Shown one piece after another: positions 21,949-33,515 of a DNA stretch of 64,000 nucleotides. The notes under the pieces were generated by a model, which was not told where the DNA came from, made no database searches, and was given only the letters and a program-made list of their open reading frames with translations. Source of the DNA: Pelodera strongyloides (Eukaryota > Nematoda > Chromadorea > Rhabditida > Rhabditidae); the NCBI GenBank assembly GCA_036852015.1, contig JAANDG010000618.1, forward strand, positions 20,930 through 84,929. Reading direction: 5' to 3'. Position 1 is the first letter of the stretch. Every line of letters begins with the position of its first letter. A program made the position numbers and the translations under genes.

Positions 21949-23592
21949 ATGCAACAAATTATTGCTTCGATTTGCATTATTGGAGCCGTCGTTTTCGCCG
22001 GACCCGGAATAAGTGAGTGGCTTTTTCATATTAATTTCATATATTTTTTTGGTATGAAAAACCATTTTTCTGTTGTTTTGTTCCTAATATGTGGTAAAAT
22101 ATTATCATAGAAAAAATCACGAGATCACAGTATGACCCTCATGTCTTTTGCAAAAGTGTCGTGAGCATTTCCTACCATAAAAAGAGTGTACACCAATTAG
22201 CTAATTGTAATTATACCTATGTGTATCAAGTAGGTTCCATTGCTGCTTAACTCTCATGTTAGAAAGTGTTTATTTTTTTGAACGCCTTTTCAGACCGTCG
22301 TGGTGGAGGTGGTGGACAAGGTGGTCACATGATGCCGCCTTTCCTCCAAAACGTGACAGAAGAAGCTCGAGTCCAATTCTTCAATATAATGGCCAATTCC
22401 ACCGAAATGACCAGAGCTCAAATCGAGACCGCCGAGCAGTCGTGGGCTGACACCAACGGAGTTAGGGTATGTCATTATTATCGGACTTATGTATTGTACT
22501 ACAGAATGCAGAGGATCATTTCACTTTGCGGTAATATATCGATATCATAAAGTATTATCCTAACCCTTTTATGAGTAACCGTTCTTTCAGTCGATCTACA
22601 ACGAGTTCATGGCCAACATGACAGCCCGGGAGACCGAAGTGTTCAACAACGCTACCACAGCAGCCCAAGCAATTCCCGCGCAATTGGAACAACTCAAGGC
22701 TATTAAGGACAACAAGGACCTTACAATGGCTGAGCAGATGGAGCAGTCGAGGGTATGCTGACCTATTCCTATACCTGCATAGTAATTTGCGGTTTCTGTG
22801 TATTGTTTTCTTGTGGTACGCTGATAGCCTGTCATTTTCGAACATCTCTAATATACTTGTCTTAGCTCTACTTTTATTTCATTTTAGAATTTGACTATGG
22901 CCCTCAGCATGAACCTTCGCGCCATTCAGATGGCCAGTCACGGAGGACCAGGAAAGGGAGGTGTGTACTTTTCCGATAAAAACAAGCATGCTTGCACAAA
23001 ATGGCATTAGCTATTGATTGTATGGGTCGCAAAAACTGAAAATTCCGTCTTTCGGTCAGTTCTCAATTAAGTGCATCAAACCCCGTAGTTTTTCACAAGC
23101 TTTGATGCTTACTCAACTGCTATAACTTTTTTTGAACAATTTTTTCATAATCAAATAAAGAAAATTAGCTTAGGCTTGGTCTTAAAGCGAATTACCGGTC
23201 GGTCTCAACAAAAAAATACAAAAAGAGGAGGAGTAAACAACCGTGCGTTGACCACCGTTTTCAAACCGTACTTTTACTAACAAAATTCAAATTTTTATGT
23301 TTATTTTCGTTTATAACTTTTTTTTAAACTATTTTTGGTGAAAAAACCCCAAACCGGGTGGTATTTCGCTTTAAGATTGGACTTAGCCAGTTGTATTTTT
23401 ATAAAGCAAATTTCAGGCATGGGAGGACCTAAGATGGGTGGAGGCAACATGTTCGGAGGACCCATGCAAGGTATGCAAGGCATGCAAGGCATGCAAGGTA
23501 TGCAAGGTATGCAAGGTATGCAAGGTGGAAACTTCGGTGGACCTGGCGGAATGGGTGGAAACGGAAACGGAAATGGAAATGGAAGGAAATAG
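21949..23592 (+). CDS. SXP/RAL-2-like (DUF148) secreted protein, gene A
   Basis: Five exons: 21949-22012, 22294-22466, 22591-22752, 22888-22960, 23417-23592, giving 215 aa with matching phases. Residues 1-17 are a signal peptide (MQQIIASICIIGAVVFA). A Gly/Arg-rich linker precedes the DUF148-type helical core: PPFLQNVTEEARVQFF, AQIETAEQSWADTNGV, then FMANMTARETEVFNNA and LKAIKDNKDLTMAEQ. The tail is low-complexity: six MQG units in tandem (23467-23525) and an NGNGNGNGRK end. SXP/RAL-2 proteins are nematode-specific, secreted and of unsettled function. The neighbour at 26654 is its duplicate. A poly(A) signal AATAAA is at 23690. Intron 4 contains a MITE absent from gene B. Confidence 0.88.
23186..23370. 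repeat. MITE inside intron 4 of gene A
   Basis: A 185-bp element of the AGCGAAATACCGG family flanked by TTAA on both sides (23182-23185, 23371-23374). The corresponding intron of gene B lacks it, so it inserted after the gene duplication (or was lost from B). Confidence 0.8.
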
Positions 23593-23689
23593 TCGCATGT
23601 GATGTCGAAGCAATATCATCATATGCATCTGTATTCATATGCTGATACTATTACGGGATTCGAAATGATACTCTATTACTGGGTTCGAA

Positions 23690-23695
23690 AATAAA
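23690..23695 (+). terminator. Poly(A) signal of gene A
   Basis: AATAAA about 98 nt after the stop codon; gene B has the equivalent signal at 28340-28345. Confidence 0.7.
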
Positions 23696-24264
23696 TGTGT
23701 ACATTATTGAAGCTTTTGAGTGTTTTACCGAGGCACACAGTTGTTTGCTTATATACAACAACACAGTTGTTTTCACATATACAAAGAATGATACAAATCA
23801 ATATGCTATATATCTTTCGCAGAAGCATATGTCAAATGAGCAATTAAAAAAATCAGAAAAATACCCATAACAATTGTGATTTTTCGATCAAATCTAGTGA
23901 AGCAAGTGTACTATGCCGAGTGTGAACAAAGATCAGTTCACAGTTCATATAATGAAAGCAACGCCTATTAAAGGGATCGGTTCACCTTAAATTGTGTCTG
24001 TTTTTTTGTTTCTTTATTTTCTATAAGGGATAATAAAAATTTGGAAAACAAAAAGTAGTGTTCTATTTGAATACTCACGGAGATATTAGGTGATAAAGTG
24101 GTGGATTGATCGGTCCAAAATGGCAACACAATTTTGCAAGATTACCATAATATTCCAGTGCTCCATACGAGTTTACACATGGGAACGTCACTGTGCAGCT
24201 ATAGCTATAAGACACGGCATTAATATCCCGACTCTCCATATTATCGTATTTGCTAAAGGGCTAA

Positions 24265-24671
24265 AGGGACACGAGAAAAAATGTTTTCCTCAATCTACTT
24301 GCACAGAATGTCCGAAATTTCAGAAATGTGAAAACCGCATTTATTTACACCTAGGTCCTAGAACTCGCAGGGTTATTCCACGGCAAACAGCTCGTCCAGT
24401 TACCGTAATCAGAAAGGTTAAAATACGTTTTTACGATTTACGTCCGTCCATTAGCATTCTTTCTCTACATAATAATTGTTAAATGAATGAAGAACATGCC
24501 TACTATTATAACAAAACTTCCAATACTGCAATGTGACTGCGGTACCTGGCCGAACGGTTTGCCGGGGAATAACCCTGCGGTACTAGGTGTAAAGAAATGC
24601 GGTTTTCACGGTCACGGTGACAATCTGTGCAAGTAAATTGAGGAATGCATTTTTCTCGTGGGCCTGCTCCT
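24265..24671. repeat. MITE, AGGG..CACGAGAAAA family
   Basis: Left end AGGGACACGAGAAAAAATG, right end reversed AGGAGCAGGCCCACGAGAAA, with CTAA (left) and TTAA (right) flanks. Inner arms GCACAGAATGTCCG and TTATTCCCCGGCAAAC are inverted within the element. The 130-aa open frame across it is not a gene. Confidence 0.65.
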
Positions 24672-25344
24672 TTAAGGCAGAATATGCGCATATGCAACAG
24701 GCTCGTGCAACTTGGAAAATCGTACACCAGACGTAGACCAACTTTTTTTATAAGTATTATAGTATATTTATAAGTGTTATAAGTAGTGACCAGTCGTGGG
24801 AAAATTATAATGTCTCTGCATTTAGAAGAGGGCAGAACACAACCTATGAGCGCTCTATTTACTCGTACTCAATGCGCAAATACGCTTATTGACTGTTATT
24901 TGAAGTCGAAGAAAATGTTTGCATAATACTAGGTGTTTTTTGACCTCGCAGTGACCTACCTTACCGAAACAGAAAATAAGGTCAGAAAATTCAAAAAGTT
25001 AACAGGACCAGTCTATCCGAGACATTACAGATGAAGGTCGGGATTTATAAAGAGACTCGGCTATTGAGGGAATCATTGGCGATCCCTCCTGGCCCTAGCC
25101 CGAAGACGTCGAGCAATTTGTAATCTGGAACTCGTCGCCTACTGCTCAGGACCTCTGCGGAACATGTCACAAGCAAATATTGAATCTGTAATTTCACCTT
25201 GAACAAAGGAGCACGCTCTTGAAGCGTAAAAGTTTTTTTTAATACATCATTCTTAAATTACTTGTGAAAATAGAACAATGTGAAAATCCGCGCCATCGCC
25301 GCGCACAAAACGAGAGTTCAAGACGGCTCATCCCTCTAGGGGTC
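24672..25344. repeat. Intergenic stretch containing the inverted partner of 14700-15050
   Basis: About 24830-25315 is the inverted partner of 14700-15050. The rest is unassigned. No exon was recognised. Confidence 0.45.
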
Positions 25345-26550
25345 CATGTCCATGGATAAGCTTGAAGATGTGGGTGTCGAATGTGCCTTTCATGGAAAAT
25401 GACCTTTATGAAGTCAGGATACAAGTTCGAGGAACAAGGTTTGGGAGTAACTCTATCCCTATAAGCCTATACGATAGAGCACTTGGCAATGGGGTTATGT
25501 GTATGGTCGTAAATTTGAATCAAATTTATGCGCACTTGACACTAGACGCTAGTCGACAGTATGTGTTATGTTGATTGGCGAAATTTGCTCGGGAAACGAA
25601 TCGTTTATTAATTTCTACCATTTTCTTTCCAACCACTTACGTAGTAGACAACCATCAAATCATGCGGTACAATTGCAGATAATCGCTTGTTATTCTTTTA
25701 GATTATAACTGGTTCAGTGTATGCAACTAGTAGTTATTCTGTTCAACGTGTTCAACTACCCTCATTTACCCCGTCCTTCTCTCTCTCCCTCTATCTCTTT
25801 CTCTCGCTAAGTCCAAACCGCGACCAGCAAAAATTAAACCATCAACATCAACTTTTTTGATGAACTCTCTTACTCGGATTAGTCCCTATCGTATCATTAA
25901 AAAAAAAACTAATTGAAACTGGTGTTTGTTTCGCCGATGCACAAACAGACGTGCAAAACAAACAGCTAGTTTTAGTTTTTTTAAGCCACTGAATATAATA
26001 GAATATAATGTAGTATGCAGTGTAACATTACAATTATAAAGAAGTCTAAAAAACAATTACTCTGGCTGGGGGAGAGTCACCATTTGTTGTAGGTTCTTCA
26101 GGAACATGAAAGTGATGAACTTGTTTGGTGAACCTTGTTTCGAGACCTAAGTGAGCGATAAATTTGTCAAACCACCCTCTGCATCTTGAATAAATATGTG
26201 CACTAAGTTGCCTTATACATACAATAAGATGGCTGATTGAACACAAAAAATATCACATCTGTTCCAAAGGATGATATACTTAGGTAAAAATTTTTGTGAA
26301 TCTCTTTGTCCCTGGAGTGCAATGTTGTTGTTACTCGTCCAACCACTGACTTTCGAAAAATAACAATTTGTTTCGGTGGCTTCATCTGAAAAGCAATTGA
26401 TCTTTTTGGTCTTGACAAGAAGATCAGGATCACTTCAAATCAAAGTCCGCTGTTCCTGGAATGAGTCACTTTTTCAATTTTTGTCTGCCGGCACCAAAAT
26501 GACTGTGTAAACGTGTGAGGGCAAAAGCAAACGGGGCGTGGTTGTAAAAA

Positions 26551-26579
26551 CATCAGCGCCAACTTACTCTATATAAATA
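26551..26579 (+). promoter_or_regulatory. Core promoter of SXP gene B
   Basis: CATCAGCGCCAACTT then TATAAATA (26572-26579), 75 bp before the ATG, matching gene A except at a few bases. Confidence 0.7.
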
Positions 26580-26653
26580 CAGTAGTGGGTTTTGTAGAAT
26601 ACATCAATCATCCTTTTATTGATATAGATAAACTTCAATAGTAAAACATTAAA

Positions 26654-28286
26654 ATGCAACAAATTATTGTTTCCATTTGCATTATTGGAGCCGTCGCTTT
26701 TGCCGGACCTGGAATAGGTGAGTAGCTTTTCATATTAATTGCATAATTTGTTTGGTGTGCAAAACAATTTTGTCCAGAAGTTTCCCTGTTGTTTTGTTCC
26801 AAATAAGTGGTAAAATATTATCATAGGAAAAAATTACGAATCAAGTATTTTATCCTGTGCTTATCTATCATATTAGAAAGTGATTATTTATGTGAAGCCC
26901 TTTTTAGACCGTCGTGGTGGAGGTGGTGGTGGTGGACATGGAGGCCCTGGTGGTGGTCACATGATGCCGCCTTTTCTCCAAAACGTGACAGAAGAAGCCA
27001 GAACCCAATTCTTCAATATAATGGCCAATTCCACCAACATGACCAGAGCCCAGATCGAGTCCGCCGAACAGGCGTGGGCCGATACCAACGGAGTTACGGT
27101 ATGTCGTTGTTCTTGGGAACTTATGTTTTGTACATAATGCAGAGGATCGTTTCAACTTATGCTAGTACCAGACGGCAATCGCCGCTGAGGCGACTTTGCA
27201 GTACTTCGAAGCCTCACATAAATGGGCATACGTATATGAAACGTTTGAAACGTATTGCCTATAATTGAGGTACTGAGACTCATTTTGCTTATTTTGGAGT
27301 GGCGAAAAGTTGGACTGCTTATACCAAATCCTTGAAATGTTATGGATTTAGTTTCCGACATTGTGTCAAAAAAATCGTTCTCCTTTATACAATAATTTAT
27401 TCATTGTGGTATTGCCTCGACAAAACTTGTGCGACATTTTATGTTCGTAATAAATGTTATGTTATGTTAATGTTATGATAGAATAAAGTATAGTCCTAAT
27501 CCTTTATCAGTGACCATTGTTTCAGTCGATCTACAACGAGTTCATGGCCAACATGACCGCCCGGGAGACTGAAGTGTTCAACAACGCTACCACCGCTGCC
27601 CAAGCAATTCCCCCGCAATTGCAACAGCTCAAGGCTATTAAGGACAACAAGGACCTTACAATGGCCGAGCAGATGGAGCAGTCGAGGGTAGGCTGGCGCA
27701 TTCCTGTGCATGTATGCACAACGCTGTTCTAGTAATTTGCGGTTTTCTGTGCATTGTTTTCTTGTGGTACGCTGATAGCCTGTCGTTTTCGAAAATCCAT
27801 AATATTCATATCGCACCATAATTTATATTCTTTTCCATTTTAGAATTTGACAATGGCCCTCGGCATGAACCTTCGCGCCATTCAGATGGCCAGTCATGGA
27901 GGACCTGGAAAGGGAGGTGTGTAATTGCTGATAAAAACATACTGATACATGCTTGCACAATATAGCATTTTATATTGATTGCACGGGTCGCAATATCTGA
28001 ATATTCCGCCTTGCAGTCAGTCCTCAATTCTGTGCATCAAATCCCTAGCATTTGATTAGCCTTAGTCTTAGAATTTGGCTTAGGCTTGAATTTAGTCTGT
28101 TGTACTTTTATAAAACAAATTGCAGGCATGGGAGGACCTAACAATAAGATGGGTGGAGGCAACATGTTCGGTGGGCCTATGCAAGGCGGACAGGGTGGAA
28201 ACTTCGGTGCAGCTGGCGGACAAGGAATGGGTATGCAAGGAATGGGTAACGGGAACGGAAACGGAAATAGAACTGGAAGAAAATAA
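26654..28286 (+). CDS. SXP/RAL-2-like (DUF148) secreted protein, gene B
   Basis: Five exons: 26654-26717, 26908-27098, 27526-27687, 27844-27916, 28126-28286, giving 216 aa with the same phases as gene A. Signal peptide MQQIIVSICIIGAVAFA. A Gly-rich linker longer than in A (six extra residues) precedes the DUF148-type core (PPFLQNVTEEARTQFF, AQIESAEQAWADTNGV, FMANMTARETEVFNNA). The C-terminal tail is Gly/Asn/Gln/Met-rich but lacks A's MQG tandem and ends NGNGNRTGRK. Intron 2 is 427 nt against 124 nt in A because of an inserted dispersed repeat. Poly(A) signal at 28340. A tandem duplicate of A; both look functional. Confidence 0.88.
27160..27385. repeat. Dispersed repeat inserted in intron 2 of gene B
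   Basis: The reverse complement matches 57720-57950 and part of 7845-7932 (CCAGACGGCAATCGCCGCTG ... ATGAAACGT). Absent from the same intron of gene A. Confidence 0.6.
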
Positions 28287-28339
28287 TCGTCTGTGATGCC
28301 GAAACAATATACAAATGATACTCTATTACGGGATTATAA

Positions 28340-28345
28340 AATAAA
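28340..28345 (+). terminator. Poly(A) signal of gene B
   Basis: AATAAA 54 nt after the stop codon. Confidence 0.7.
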
Positions 28346-28390
28346 TATATATGTACCTTATTGAAGCTTTTTGTGTGTTTTACAAACGCA

Positions 28391-29740
28391 CATGGTGCTT
28401 ATATACAGCAACACTGACGAAAAAGAATGATACGAAAAACCAATATGGAACATAAGGTATAATTGGGAGATATAATCAGAAAACAACGATAAATTCTAGT
28501 GAAGTACACTACGCCAACATGTGAATCATGCAAACATCACCGATTAAATAAACTTCGCACATAACATCAATAGCATAAAATCTACCTAACATAATCGTAA
28601 CAGCCAAACTGTGCACCAGTCTGAGCTATTGTAGCCTATGGAGGCATTGCCTAAGCCAGTTGTGTTCGGCCAAACTGCAGCCGTAACCACCAAGTCACGT
28701 AAAATGTAACTCTATTAAAACAACCGGGGTTTGTTGCCGTGTGGAAAAAATACCGGTGAAAGTCTAATAAATTCCCCGTGTTTGCTGATTAAAAAGTTCA
28801 AAATGTCCGTAGTCGGCAAATATTTGCTCAAATATAATATGTGTGCTCACTCTGTGACAAGGGCATGTACACTGGAAAACAGAAAGTGAAATATGAATAG
28901 TATGAGCAAAGCGGTTTGGCGTGCGGATGTTGAACCACGTGCAAGCAACTGCATTCCTATGTAATTACATGCAAACATACAAAAACATCACTTTAGTTAA
29001 CTGAAATTGATACAATGTACAGCGCCAAATCATGTAAGAAATGTAAAAAATGTTAGCAGGGTAAAAACAAGCCAAATCTAGATACTTTCAATTTTTGTAT
29101 GTCTTATTTACCAAATTGCTTGTTTGACGCGGTTCCCCATACCTGTTCAATGTGTGACTTTTGTGTTTTTAATCTGATTCTAGACGAGAAATATACGAAT
29201 GCTCCAAAAATTATTATTGAGAGACAGCGTGCGAAAGAGAGTGGGGAGTTCAGGCGCCACAAGGGCTCGCTGATAGACCTTCCTACTGCCGGGCGGGCCA
29301 TGCGATAGGGATCTGCGCCATCGCCACGACGTCCAGGGTCTCACTCTCACAGCTGCCCACGAGCCGCAGAGGAGAAGAGAAGGGAACAGTTTGGGAAGAA
29401 CGTGTCAACCTCTACGACGGTACAAGACTGTGAGCCCACTGATCATACATCATACACTCTTCTGGGTTCTGTTCTGGGTATCCTATCTTGTCTCAGGTCA
29501 GACAGGGAATTGCTTCGTCACATAGATATTAACTGTGTGTTTTCGTACTCTGTAATCATACGTTTCAGTTAGATCTAACGATAGGAACATTTTTCCTAAT
29601 TTGTAAGTATGTGCCGGGAAATGGAAAATTTACTAAAACAAACATTATACTTGCATGTAGCAATAATCTAACAATGTCAGTTGTGCATACAGACCAGGAT
29701 GAATCCATGTTGGGCGGGTTTTCCCCGCATCAGATACTTA
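28391..29740. other. Intergenic region between gene B and the PSINGVP gene
   Basis: A half MITE with GCGGTTTGGCGTGCGG and CATTCCTATG elements occurs near 28910-28975. Otherwise unassigned; the 65-69 aa open frames at 29.1-29.3 kb overlap on opposite strands and show no recognisable motif. Confidence 0.4.
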
Positions 29741-29746
29741 TCCGGC

Positions 29747-29754
29747 TATAAAAG
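29747..29754 (+). promoter_or_regulatory. TATA box of the PSINGVP gene
   Basis: TATAAAAG, 47 bp before the predicted ATG at 29801. The upstream block differs from the SXP-gene promoters. Confidence 0.55.
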
Positions 29755-29800
29755 AAGAATCGAAACTCCGTTAGTATTAATCCGTTGTCGTCATCCTACG

Positions 29801-30790
29801 ATGCATAAACTCGTGATCACATTTCTGCTGCTTGCCGTCGTCGCCCTGCCTGCCCCGGTAAATGGTACGTACTTTATAATTTTACTTTTACACTTTTGTC
29901 CCAATGAAGCATTTTCTGTAAGGTTGTGCTGATAAGGGTGCTTTTTTGTATACGACGCCGTTTTTTTTTGTATTTGTTTAATTTGATATAGCAGAAAGTT
30001 ATCATCGGTGCTATAGGTGGTCTAAAAAACCCATCGGTGGATCGCGGTCTAGCAGAAAGGCAGAAACTGTCCATTATAATCTATGCAGTTAAAAAGCACC
30101 AAGCCCACTGTACCGCGCAGAGAAACAGCCCAAATTTTCGTTTACGTTTGCGTTTTGTAAAGGAAGGTATTTTGTAAAAAAAATATAATAAACACTTGAA
30201 TCTATTCAGGCGGGTTGATCTCCCCTGCAAACAGTGGAACCGGTGGCCCGGCGACTGGTGATGCCCCAAAACCAAAAGAAAATGGAAACCCAACTCCCGG
30301 CGGATCCCCAGCAAGCACAAACGGAGTCTCGCCAAATGGAAATAGTGTTCCCGTCCCCAGCATAAACGGAGCGCCAATGCCAGCTTCAAATGAAAATGGT
30401 GCTGCTCCAGTCCCGAGCATAAATGGAGTACAAATCCCAGTTAGCAGCGGGAATGGTGCCCCAGTCCCCAGCATAAACGGAGTACCAATGCAAAGTTTCA
30501 ACGAAAATAGTGCCCCAGTTCCGAGCATCAACGGAGTGCCAATCCCAGTCCCCAGCCAGAATGATGCTCCAGTCCCCAGCATAAACGGAGCACCAATGCC
30601 GAGTTCCAACGGAAATGGTGCCCCAGTCCCGAGCATAAACGGAGTACCAATCCCAGTCCCCAGCGATAATGGTGCTGCAGTCCCCAGCATTAACGGAGTA
30701 CCAATCCCAAGTCCCAACGAAAATGGTGCCCCAGTTCCGAGCATAAACGGAGTACCAATCCCAGTCCCAGCGACGCCCATAACAGCGTAA
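29801..30790 (+). CDS. Secreted PSINGVP-repeat protein
   Basis: Two exons, 29801-29864 and 30210-30790, phase 1, giving 214 aa. Residues 1-21 are a signal peptide (MHKLVITFLLLAVVALPAP followed by VNG). The rest is low-complexity and repetitive: from about residue 65 the chain is roughly eight copies of a 13-17 residue unit around VPSINGVPIPVPS followed by NGAP, rich in Pro, Ser, Asn, Gly and Val and free of cysteine. The start was chosen because it follows a TATA box and yields the signal peptide. A poly(A) signal AATAAA is at 30855. I do not recognise a family; a structural or mucus/surface-type secreted protein is a guess. Repeat-unit nucleotide identity suggests expansion by slippage or unequal exchange. 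Confidence 0.8.
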
Positions 30791-30854
30791 GCAAACGGTA
30801 TGCTGTTTTAAATGAGAAAAAAAACATTGTATGTTTTTTTTTCCAAATTATTTC

Positions 30855-30860
30855 AATAAA
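30855..30860 (+). terminator. Poly(A) signal of the PSINGVP gene
   Basis: AATAAA 65 nt after the stop codon. Confidence 0.65.
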
Positions 30861-32213
30861 AGAAGATTAATGAATTTGCCTTCATTTTTGAATCAATAAA
30901 AGAGAGAAACAAATTATGTAAAATAACAATAAAATAATAGAATAGTAAAATAATTATCAGCGGCAACACGACGAATTACATACTGCTTTTTCTTCATTAT
31001 TTCATTGTGATTCACACCCTGTGGTGTCATTTAATAAACGAATAAATATATGTATATGCATAAAGTTGTTATTGTACATGGACTCCGCTTGCCAGACTAG
31101 CCTAAATTGGCACATTGACGAGCAACAGAACAATAACAAAGAGAATTTAAGACAGTTCATCAGAAAGCCAGCAACTAAATAAATCAAATATCAAAGGTCG
31201 AAATTAGATCGAACCCAAGGGAAGGCAACAACTAAAACAGCTTACGCCAAATAGAATTTTCGGAACCAATTAGAGGAGGAGGCTCGCGAAAACTACACTC
31301 TCTTTCCTTTACCGAAGAATTATAGTTTGACCTCCCAGCGTTATAAGGGTCAGAGCTTTAGTTTGAAGGAACTAATTAAGCCAAAGAACTTGAATTCAAA
31401 TAAAATAACCACCATCTCTCGATAAAAGGAAAGAAGTTGAACTTGATCTCGTGAGCCTCCTCCAAAGGAGGAGGCTAACGAGAGTGAAGTACTCAAGTAG
31501 TTTCCTTTTATTGAAGGATGATGGGTTGACTTCCAAAAAACAGCATTATGAGGTTCAGCGCTTTAGTTTGGAGGAATTAATTGATCTAAAGAACTCGAAG
31601 TCAAATAAAATAAGATATCGTATGCAAGGTAGATTTCAAAGCTAACCATGCAAATTTACAAGTCATTTTGCAAGCCAGCACAGAATTTGCATGGCCACTA
31701 TGGAAATCAACTATTTACTACTATCGAAAATGTTCATAGAATTCATAGTTTTATATTGATTCACTCCTTCCAATTAAAAACGTTTGCTTTGTAAAGCATG
31801 TCTTCGGAATTTAATACCATCGCCTGTAGATAAAAGGAAACTATTTGAGCACTTCATTCTCGTGATCCTCCTCCTTTAATATGGAAAGCTGTTTTCTAGG
31901 AATTTTCGATCCTTGACCCTCAGTTTCATTTGTTTACTCTCCGTCGCCGAATTACATTTTTTGGTTGGTAATGTACTGTTCTTGACCAGGAGCTTTACTG
32001 CAAGTTATGGACCTCATTGCACGCATACTCTATATTCTTCTTAATTGGTACCGAAATTTTATTTTGCGTGAACTGTTTAGTTGTCACTTCTCTTTTGGTT
32101 CTAAATGCTGTAAGCATTTCTTCTTGTTAATAACAATAAGGCATTTGATAAAATAGTAGGTTTCCTAAGAATTAGCATCGGGACCGTAGGCAAGACAGCA
32201 TGACTTCATTTAA
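30861..32213. other. Intergenic, with fragments of CACGAG-type repeats
   Basis: Short GAGGAGGCTC(A/G)CGAG motifs at about 31265, 31448 and 31470 resemble termini of the MITE family at 7319 and 32214, and a TTTGGAGGAA(T/C)TAATT motif recurs. From about 31870 the sequence is homologous to the upstream flanks of SXP genes E, F and H. No exon was recognised. Confidence 0.4.
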
Positions 32214-32654
32214 ACGGAGAGGCTCACGAGAAAAAAGTTTTCCTCAATTTATTTGTACAGAATGTCCGGTATTTCAGAAATATTAATGTGAAAACCGCAG
32301 TGCTTGGAGCCTAGAACTGAGTTATTCCCCGGCAAACAGTTCGACCCAGAGGCCATATTCACCACTTTTAGGGTATTAGTGTATTGGAAACACCTCATTT
32401 AATCGTAGGAATGATTTTTATTCGTTTGACTATTATCATGTAGAGAAAGAATGTAAATAAACGGATATAAACCCGGAAAACGAATTTTGACGTTGCTGAG
32501 TACGGTATCTGGACCTAGCCGAACTGTTTGCCGCAGTATAACTCTGCGAGTACTAGGTGTAAAGCAATGCGGTTTACACAGCAATATTTCTGAAATTCCG
32601 GACATTTCTGTGCAAGTAATTTGAGGAAATCTTTTTTCCCGTGGATCTGTCCCT
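32214..32654. repeat. MITE, TTAA-flanked, ..GAGGCTCACGAGAAAA family
   Basis: A 441-bp element with left end ACGGAGAGGCTCACGAGAAA and right end reversed AGGGACAGATCCACGGGAAA; TTAA lies outside both ends (32210-32213, 32655-32658). Confidence 0.7.
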
Positions 32655-32917
32655 TTAACAACATTATATTCAATGCTTACGGCTTCAATTAAATGTTTTT
32701 TTTTAGGTGTTATTTACCAAGTCGCTTGTTTGACGCAAAAACTTTAAGTGATGTTAAGACAATGCCCTAAACATATTGACGTAAATTATAAGGCAGTCCA
32801 AGTCGTTAGACTGCTCCTACGGATCAAGCTCCCAAGTCGAACTACCTTTTTAACTTCTGATCTTTAAGTCGAGCCCCCTACATACATTTACCAGTTAGTT
32901 GTTAATGAACCTGATCT

Positions 32918-33088
32918 TTATCATGCTTGCCATACATCCTGATCACTTCAAAGAAACACGTGAAAACATATCGAATGAGTCATTTACGCAACGTTCTAAT
33001 GGGCGACCTCTCTCTTTTAATGTCTGTGTAAACGTCAAGCCAGAAGTGGGCGGAGCTTGACATCGGCGTCAACTTTTATATATATAAA
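32918..33088 (+). promoter_or_regulatory. Upstream regulatory block of SXP copy D
   Basis: In order: TTATCA (TGATAA on the other strand) at 32918-32923, CACGTG at 32957-32962, GTGTAAACGTC, GGGCGGAG, CATCGGCGTCAACTT (33061-33075) and a TATATATAAA box ending at 33088. The same order and spacing is kept in copies E, F and H. TGATAA is the preferred site of intestinal GATA factors in nematodes; gut expression is an inference. Confidence 0.6.
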
Positions 33089-33162
33089 CAGCGCCTGCAA
33101 TTAAACAAAACAAGAAGCATCATAACTTTCGATACGCTTCAATTAAAGTTATAACTTCAAAC

Positions 33163-33425
33163 ATGCAGAGAATCGTCGCCTCTCTTATCGTTCTGTAGCT
33201 GTGGTTTGTGCCGACCCAGGTTTTGGTAAGTACCCTTTTTAGGATATACGTTAGTCGGATATTAATGCTCTAGGCTTGTTTTTTTTTTAAACAAATACAA
33301 GTAATGTACCCGTTTTCCTATAAATTTAGCTGCTTTATTCTCAGAAGTTAGATTAAAGTTTTGAGCAAACATGCAAACAAATAGCAGATAGTTCAAGTTC
33401 AAACCACGTGAGGGCTTCTCATATA

Positions 33426-33515
<90 letters not shown>

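Larger units (their letters stand above)
25345..28390. repeat. Right copy of the segmental duplication, with gene B and the empty insertion site
   Basis: Directly homologous to 15110-15669 joined to 21199-23740. At 25884-25891 the octamer CCCTATCG occurs once in continuous sequence, marking the pre-insertion state of the 5.5-kb element. Confidence 0.75.
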
